A DNA stretch of 64,000 nt. Source: Streptomyces puniciscabiei (lineage in GTDB: Bacteria; Actinomycetota; Actinomycetes; Streptomycetales; Streptomycetaceae). Under the pieces are notes generated by a model. The model worked only from the letters and a program-made list of their open reading frames with translations, was not told where the DNA came from and made no database searches. Position 1 is the first letter of the stretch. Each line of letters starts with the position of its first letter. Position numbers and translations under genes: made by a program. This document shows positions 59,013 through 64,000 of this stretch, piece after piece. The stretch covers positions 5,436,001 to 5,500,000 of the forward strand of contig NZ_VFNX01000001.1 in assembly GCF_006715785.1 (NCBI RefSeq). Direction: 5' to 3'.

Positions 59013-60542
59013 GTGGCAGCAGCACCAGTCTGGAGTGTCGACCCGCGTACCGGGAAGCAGCGTGAGCAGGTTGCGGTGGAGGCTACCGCCCAGGAGGTGG
59101 ACGCGGCGGTCCGGGCGGCCCACGCCGCACGCGGCGCCCTCGCCGACCGTGCGGTGCGCTCCGCCTTCCTGCGCTCGGCCGCCGCGGGCCTGGACGCGGC
59201 CAGGGACGGCCTGGTCGAGACCGCCGACGCCGAGACCGCCCTCGGCCCGGTCCGGCTGACCGGTGAACTCGCCCGCACCAGCTACCAGCTGCGGGCCTTC
59301 GCCGGCATCGTCGACGAGGGCGCCTTCCTCGACGTCGTCATCAACCACCCCGACGACACCGCGACCCCGCCCATCCCGGACCTGCGCCGCTACAAGGTGC
59401 CGCTCGGCGTCGTCGCCGTCTACTCCGCCTCCAACTTCCCCTTCGCCTTCTCCGTCGCCGGCGGCGACACCGCGAGCGCGCTCGCCGCGGGCTGCCCGGT
59501 CGTCGTCAAGGCCCACCCCGACCACCCGGCCCTGTCCGAGCTGGTCGCCAAGGTGCTGCGCCGGGCCGCCGCCGAGCACGGCATCCCGGAGGGCGTCGTC
59601 GGCCTCGTGCACGGCTTCGAGGCGGGCGTCGAGCTGATCAAGCACCCGCTGGTCTCCGCCGCGGGCTTCACCGGTTCCGTACGGGGCGGACGCGCCCTCT
59701 TCGACGCGGCCGCCGCCCGGCCCGTGCCGATCCCGTTCCACGGTGAGCTGGGCTCGCTGAACCCGGTCCTGGTGACCGAGGCCGCCGCCGTCGAGCGGGC
59801 CGAGGAGATCGGCACCGGGCTCGCCGGGTCGATGACGCTGGGGGTCGGGCAGTTCTGCGTGAAGCCCGGTCTGGTGCTGGTGCCGTCCGGCGCGGCGGGC
59901 GACGGCCTGGTCAAGGCCCTGACGGCCGCGGTGAGCGACACCGGGGCGGGGGTGCTGCTCGACCACCGGATGCGGGACAACTTCATCGCCGGGGTGGCCG
60001 AGCGGGCGCAGCTCCCCGAGGTGGACTCCCCGGTCACCCCGGGGGCGGGCGGCGAGCACACGGTCAGCGCCGGGTTCCTCACGGTGCCGGCGAGCAGGCT
60101 GGCCGAGGAGGGGGACCACGACCGGCTCCTGGAGGAGTGCTTCGGACCGGTCACCGTGGTGGTCCGCTACGAGAACGAGAGTGAGGCGGCGGCGGTTCTC
60201 TCCCGTCTGCCGGGCAACCTGACGGCGACGGTGCAGCTGTCCGCCGAGGAGGCGGCCGGCCAGGGGCGCGGCGCGGAGATCCTCGCCGAGCTGACCCCGC
60301 TGGCCGGGCGCGTGGTGGTCAACGCGTGGCCGACGGGGGTCGCGGTGGCGCCGGCCCAGCACCACGGGGGGCCCTACCCGGCTACGACCTCCACGTCCAC
60401 GTCCGTGGGCGGTACGGCCATCGAGCGGTGGCTGAGGCCGGTCGCCTACCAGAACGCGCCGTCGGCCCTGCTGCCGGCCGAGCTGAGGGACGACAACCCG
60501 CTGGGACTTCCCCGGAGGTTCAACGGGGTTCTGGAGCGATAG
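59013..60542 (+). CDS. Aldehyde dehydrogenase, 2,5-dioxovalerate (KGSA) type
   Basis: The 509-residue enzyme matches the 2-oxoglutarate-semialdehyde (2,5-dioxovalerate) dehydrogenase group. Catalytic Cys282 lies in LGVGQFCVKPGLV and the general base Glu245 in FHGELGSLNP. NFPFAFSVAGGDTASALAAG near residue 148 and AAGFTGSVRGGRAL (the nucleotide fold) are typical, as is RVVVNAWPTGVAV late in the chain. It would turn the product of KdgD and of the 2-keto-3-deoxypentonate dehydratase into 2-oxoglutarate. GTG 59013 has GGAGGG seven bases upstream. Confidence 0.9.
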   Translation: MAAAPVWSVDPRTGKQREQVAVEATAQEVDAAVRAAHAARGALADRAVRSAFLRSAAAGLDAARDGLVETADAETALGPVRLTGELARTSYQLRAFAGIVDEGAFLDVVINHPDDTATPPIPDLRRYKVPLGVVAVYSASNFPFAFSVAGGDTASALAAGCPVVVKAHPDHPALSELVAKVLRRAAAEHGIPEGVVGLVHGFEAGVELIKHPLVSAAGFTGSVRGGRALFDAAAARPVPIPFHGELGSLNPVLVTEAAAVERAEEIGTGLAGSMTLGVGQFCVKPGLVLVPSGAAGDGLVKALTAAVSDTGAGVLLDHRMRDNFIAGVAERAQLPEVDSPVTPGAGGEHTVSAGFLTVPASRLAEEGDHDRLLEECFGPVTVVVRYENESEAAAVLSRLPGNLTATVQLSAEEAAGQGRGAEILAELTPLAGRVVVNAWPTGVAVAPAQHHGGPYPATTSTSTSVGGTAIERWLRPVAYQNAPSALLPAELRDDNPLGLPRRFNGVLER

Positions 60543-60587
60543 CCCGGACTCGAACCTTCCGCCGAGACACGCTGGGACAATCGGACC

Positions 60588-61196
60588 ATGGACGTGGAAC
60601 TCCCCGAACTCCCCTTCCCGCTCCGCACCTACGGGCCCGACGGGCACTGGTCGTACGAGGACGGTGTGCTCACCGGGTGGGCCGGCCCCCGGCAGGACCG
60701 GTTCGTCACGCCCACCGGGGAGGCCCTGGACCCCGCCTCCGACGCGCCCCGGCTGCTGGGTGCGCCGGACGGGGACTTCCAGCTGATCGCCCGGGTCACC
60801 GTCGGGTTCAGCGCGTCCTTCGACGCCGGCGTGCTGTACGTCCACGTCGGTGACCGGGCCTGGGCCAAGCTCTGTCTGGAGTACTCCCCGGACGTGCCCA
60901 CCGTCTGCACGGTGGTCACCCGGGGACACTCCGACGACGCCAACTCCTTCACCGTGCAGGGGAGTTCGGTGTGGCTGCGGATCAGCCGGACCGGCCGGGC
61001 CTTCGCCTTCCACGCCTCCCGGGACGGCGAGCGCTGGACCTTCGTCCGGCTGTTCACCCTCGGCGACGAGAAGGAGACCGGGGACGCGCTGGTCGGCTTC
61101 ATGACCCAGTCGCCACTGGGGGAGGGGTGCGTGGTCACGTACGACCACCTCGAGTTCAGGACGTCCTGGCCGAGCGACCTGCGAGACGGAAGCTGA
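60588..61196 (+). CDS. DUF1349 (concanavalin A-like) protein
   Basis: The 202-residue protein has the DUF1349 lectin-like fold: GPDGHWSYEDGVLTGWAGPR near the start, LIARVTVGFSASFDAGVLYV, AKLCLEYSPDVPTVCTVVTR, SVWLRISRTGRAFAFHASRD and VGFMTQSPLGEGCVVTYDHL. Homologs in yeast (Ree1) affect enolase and galactose regulation; in bacteria the role is not known. The start is 45 bases after the aldehyde dehydrogenase stop. Its last 41 bases overlap the MFS gene on the other strand. Confidence 0.88.
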   Translation: MDVELPELPFPLRTYGPDGHWSYEDGVLTGWAGPRQDRFVTPTGEALDPASDAPRLLGAPDGDFQLIARVTVGFSASFDAGVLYVHVGDRAWAKLCLEYSPDVPTVCTVVTRGHSDDANSFTVQGSSVWLRISRTGRAFAFHASRDGERWTFVRLFTLGDEKETGDALVGFMTQSPLGEGCVVTYDHLEFRTSWPSDLRDGS

Positions 61197-62544
61197 GGGC
61201 GAAGGTCACCGTGAGCAGGGCCGCGCCGACGGCCAGGCTCCAGCGCAGGCCGGCCTCGAAGCCATGGCCGAGCAGCGCCCCGAACACCGCGATGCCCAGG
61301 CCGCCGGCCACCTGCCGGGCCGAGTTGAGCACCCCGGCCGCGAGGCCCGCCCGCTCGGCGGGTACGGCCTCCATCATCGCGGCGGTCAGCGGCGGCACCG
61401 TCAGCGCACAGCCCAGGGCCAGCGGCACCAGCAGCACGGACACCAGGGCCGGGGGCGTGCCGGCGTCGACGTACAGCAGCAGGAGCAGGCCGGCGACGGC
61501 GAGCGGCTGGCCCACCAGCATCGGCAGCCGGGGGCCGTGACGCCCCGCGAGCTTGCCCGCCACCACGTTCGTCACCGCGATCAGGCCCGTCATCGGCAGG
61601 AACATCAGCCCGGCGTACAGCGCGGAGTGGCCCTGCACCTGCTGGAAGAACAGCGAGAAGACGAACACCATGCCGAAGAAGGCCACGCTGCACGCGGAGC
61701 CGGCCGCCACCGCCGTGGCCACGGTCCGGTCGCGGAACAGGCCGAGGGGCACCACCGGGTGGGGTTGGCGCGCCTCGATGCGCAGGAACGCCGCGCCCGC
61801 GAGGACCGCCACCGTCAGTGCCGCCCAGCCCGCCGTCCCGCCCTCGATGACCGCGAAGGTCAGGCAGACCAGGGCCACCACCGCCGTCAGCTGGCCCGGC
61901 AGGTCCAGCGGTGCCGGGCGGGGCCGCGAGCGCGGGGCGCGGACCAGCAGGGCCAGGATCGCGGCGCCCACCGGCAGGTTGACGAAGAAGATGCCGCGCC
62001 AGTCCCAGGCGGTGGTCAGCGCACCGCCCGCCACCGGACCGAGCGCCACGGCCAGCGAACCGCCCGCCGCCCAGGTCGCCACCGCGCGGGCCCGCCGCGC
62101 CGGCTCCCGGTACGCCTGCCGCACCAGCGCCAGCGTGGCCGGGAGCACCACGGCCGCCGCGACGCCCTGGACCACCCGCGCGCCGATCAGGGCCGGCAGG
62201 TTCGGCGCCAGTCCGCAGGCCGCCGAGGCGAGCGTGAACACGCTGGTGCCGAGGGCGAACGCCCGGCTCGCCCCGGTCCGGTCGGAGAAGGCCCCGGTGG
62301 ACAGCATCAGCGCGGCGAAGGCCAGCGTGTAGGCGTCCACCACCCACTGCAGGCCGGACATCCCGCCGCCCAGGGAGGAGCCGATCGCGGGCAGCGCCAC
62401 ATTGACCACGGACGCGTCGAGGCAGATCAGCGCGAAGCCGAGCAGGGCGGCGGTGAGGGTGAGCGCGGCGGAGGACCGTGTGGGTCCCAAGTCTCCTTCC
62501 GCAGGGGCGAGTTGTGCGGCCCTGGGCATCTGGTTCGTTGACAT
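61156..62544 (-). CDS. DHA2-type (14-segment) MFS drug exporter
   Basis: The 462-residue protein has 13-14 membrane segments. ICLDASVVNVALPAIGSSLG in segment 1 is the DHA2 motif D1, GAFSDRTGASRAFALGTS the motif A loop, and VVQGVAAAVVLPATLALVRQ motif B/C-like. It resembles EmrB/QacA and actinobacterial antibiotic exporters. The gene is divergent from the AraC-type gene, which may regulate it. ATG 62544 (MSTNQMPRAAQ) is chosen; the longer frame upstream crosses the intergenic region. Confidence 0.9.
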   Translation of the reverse strand: MSTNQMPRAAQLAPAEGDLGPTRSSAALTLTAALLGFALICLDASVVNVALPAIGSSLGGGMSGLQWVVDAYTLAFAALMLSTGAFSDRTGASRAFALGTSVFTLASAACGLAPNLPALIGARVVQGVAAAVVLPATLALVRQAYREPARRARAVATWAAGGSLAVALGPVAGGALTTAWDWRGIFFVNLPVGAAILALLVRAPRSRPRPAPLDLPGQLTAVVALVCLTFAVIEGGTAGWAALTVAVLAGAAFLRIEARQPHPVVPLGLFRDRTVATAVAAGSACSVAFFGMVFVFSLFFQQVQGHSALYAGLMFLPMTGLIAVTNVVAGKLAGRHGPRLPMLVGQPLAVAGLLLLLYVDAGTPPALVSVLLVPLALGCALTVPPLTAAMMEAVPAERAGLAAGVLNSARQVAGGLGIAVFGALLGHGFEAGLRWSLAVGAALLTVTFALSFRLAGRSARTS

Positions 62545-62614
62545 GTCCCCATGGTGCGGAGCTCCGCCGCCGTACAGTAGTGGCCTGAATGCCATACGCC
62601 CGGAGGTTCTGGCC

Positions 62615-63607
62615 ATGCCGCACCGTGTCGCCGTCATCGCACCCTCGCCGGTCTCGATGTTCAACCTCGCGATTCCCGAGATGCTGTTCGGCAAGGTGGA
62701 GGTGGACGGCCGGCCGTGCTACGAGGTGATCGTCTGCACCGCGGACCCGGGCCCGGTCCCCACCACCGGCGGACTCGACCTGTACGTACGCCACGGGCTC
62801 GACGCGGTGCGGGATGCGGACACGGTGGTCGTCGCGGGCACCGGCGCCCCGTTCGAGCCGGAGCCCCGGATCGTGGCCGCCGTCCGTGCGGCCGCCGCCG
62901 ACGGCAAGCGGATCGCCTCCATCTGCACCGGCGCCTTCCAGCTCGCCGAGGCGGGCCTGCTGCACGGCCGCAGGGCCACCACGTACTGGGCGCACGCCGA
63001 CGAACTGCGCAAGCGGTACCCCCAGGTCCAGCTGCAGGGTGACGTCCTCTACGTCCAGGACGGGCCGTACGTCACCTCCTCCGGCTACGCCGCCGGCATC
63101 GACCTGTGCCTGCACCTCATCCGCACCGACTACGGCGCCGCCGTCGCCAACGAGGTCGCCCGCCTCGCCCTGGTCGCCCCGGTCCGCCCCGGCGGCCAGA
63201 CCCAGTTCGCCCACACCCCGCTGCCGCCCGAGCGCGGCACCGCCTGCGCCGACACCCGCGGCTGGGCCATGCGCCACCTCGACAAGCCGCTCACCCTCAC
63301 CGACCTGGCCCGGCACGCCGGGGTCTCGGTGCGCACACTCACCCGCCGCTTCCACGCGGAGAGCGGGGTCAGCCCCCTGCAGTGGCTCCTCCACCAGCGC
63401 ATCGAGCGCGCCAAGGAACTCCTGGAGACCACCACGCTGCCCATGGACCAGGTGGCCACCGCCTGCGGCCTCGGCACGGCCGACTCCCTGCGCGCCCACC
63501 TGGTCCGCCGCACCGGCCTCACCCCGAGTGCGTACCGGGCCCAGTTCAGCCGCCTCGGAACCGGGTCCGGAACCACGTCCGGTGCGGTCACGTCCTCCGT
63601 TGCATGA
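62615..63607 (+). CDS. GlxA-family AraC-type regulator with DJ-1/PfpI domain
   Basis: The 330-residue protein has an N-terminal DJ-1/PfpI (glutaminase-like) domain with SICTGAFQLAEAGLLHGRRA near residue 107, whose Cys is the usual nucleophile-elbow Cys. The C-terminal AraC domain has two helix-turn-helix units: TDLARHAGVSVRTLTRRFHA and MDQVATACGLGTADSLRAHL. Such proteins usually activate nearby genes; the divergent MFS exporter is the most likely target. GGAGG eight bases before ATG 62615 supports the start. Confidence 0.92.
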   Translation: MPHRVAVIAPSPVSMFNLAIPEMLFGKVEVDGRPCYEVIVCTADPGPVPTTGGLDLYVRHGLDAVRDADTVVVAGTGAPFEPEPRIVAAVRAAAADGKRIASICTGAFQLAEAGLLHGRRATTYWAHADELRKRYPQVQLQGDVLYVQDGPYVTSSGYAAGIDLCLHLIRTDYGAAVANEVARLALVAPVRPGGQTQFAHTPLPPERGTACADTRGWAMRHLDKPLTLTDLARHAGVSVRTLTRRFHAESGVSPLQWLLHQRIERAKELLETTTLPMDQVATACGLGTADSLRAHLVRRTGLTPSAYRAQFSRLGTGSGTTSGAVTSSVA

Positions 63608-64000
63608 TCAGTCAACGTGTCACGAGCGGCCCGGTGATCCGTACCGCCCTGCCCGCCGAGGCCGAGGTCATCGCCGAGCTTCACCTCCGGGCCCGTTCGA
63701 CGTACTACCCGGACGGTGTCCCGCAGGCCGATTTCGACTGGACCGAGGCCTGGCGGGCCTCCATCGGGCGTCCCGACGGCCAGGTGCTGTGCGCCGTCGA
63801 GCAGGGCCGGATCGTCGGCATCGCCTCCTTCCGCCCCCCGGAGGGCGCCTGCGCCGACACCGTCAAGCTCTTCCAGTTCCACGTCGACCCCGACCACTGG
63901 CGCTCCGGGATCGGTACGGCCCTGCACGCGGCCTGTGTGGAGGAGTGGCGGGTGGGTGGCAAGCGCACGGCGGTCCTCGACGTCCACGTGGACAACCGAC
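63604..64000 (+). CDS. GNAT-family N-acetyltransferase, truncated by window end
   Basis: The first 132 residues of a GNAT acetyltransferase are present: VIRTALPAEAEVIAELHLRA at the start, a VEQGRIVGIASFRPP strand, and the acetyl-CoA loop VDPDHWRSGIGTALHAACVE, then VLDVHVDN. The start overlaps the preceding stop (ATGA), so it is coupled to the GlxA-type regulator. The C-terminus is outside the window. Confidence 0.88.
   Translation, partial: MISQRVTSGPVIRTALPAEAEVIAELHLRARSTYYPDGVPQADFDWTEAWRASIGRPDGQVLCAVEQGRIVGIASFRPPEGACADTVKLFQFHVDPDHWRSGIGTALHAACVEEWRVGGKRTAVLDVHVDNR

Noticed and set aside
60629..63499. 956-codon minus-strand open frame
   Set aside because: It runs antisense to the DUF1349 and GlxA genes and out of frame with the MFS gene; the translation is low-complexity Gly/Arg/Ala sequence.

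Overview
The window is 64 kb of very GC-rich DNA with strongly third-position-GC coding, GTG and TTG starts, ATGA/GTGA stop-start overlaps and proteins typical of Streptomyces (SufR-type suf operon, MsiK-style sugar importer without its own ATPase, mycothiol-type DinB-like protein, SigE-family sigma factor). It reads as a chromosomal segment of a Streptomyces, not a plasmid or prophage. No rRNA, true tRNA, CRISPR array or insertion sequence with a transposase was found.

Layout. 1-2418: start of transketolase (minus), heme O synthase ctaB and a small conserved protein. 2506-7965: amidohydrolase, nucleotidyltransferase, heme A synthase ctaA, a two-gene ABC exporter and an AAC(3)-type acetyltransferase. 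8150-14705: the complete Fe-S assembly operon sufR-sufB-sufD-Rieske ferredoxin-sufC-sufS-sufU-sufT, with a CAAC-N6-GTTG SufR operator ending on the first base of the sufR start codon. 14762-19201: AbfB-domain protein, an SMR efflux gene with its TetR repressor and tandem operators, lysine-pathway dapD and dapA, and a HAD protein. 19369-27785: small unknown genes, an 11-residue-repeat membrane protein, an ArsR/SRPBCC pair behind a nested palindrome, a secreted nuclease, an unknown 475-residue protein and a PhoX-family phosphatase with a PHO box.

27786-30522 is the most unusual part. Just upstream of a TROVE/Ro60 (Rsr) gene lie three tandem elements that fold as bacterial Y RNAs. Two carry a circularly permuted tRNA-like module (T arm, closed acceptor stem, D arm); the middle one is a compact version without it. 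Downstream of the Ro gene is a decayed ACC deaminase/D-cysteine desulfhydrase pseudogene.

30523-49018 is mostly sugar and sugar-acid catabolism. It holds a DeoR-regulated ABC importer with a polyol-type dehydrogenase, uronate dehydrogenase divergent from 5-dehydro-4-deoxyglucarate dehydratase, and a GntR-controlled operon of a DHDPS-like dehydratase and an IlvD/Edd sugar-acid dehydratase. A 2,5-dioxovalerate-type aldehyde dehydrogenase further along (59013-60542, divergent from an IclR gene) could take the products of both branches to 2-oxoglutarate. This region also has a metallo-beta-lactamase-fold pseudogene broken by a deletion and a short palindromic repeat, and orphan LacI-type operator palindromes.

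49214-64000: secreted HAD acid phosphatase, ECF sigma factor with its membrane partner, purine-type permease, a class B penicillin-binding protein, a two-component system, IclR/aldehyde dehydrogenase, a DUF1349 protein, a drug-type MFS exporter, a GlxA-type AraC regulator and a truncated acetyltransferase.
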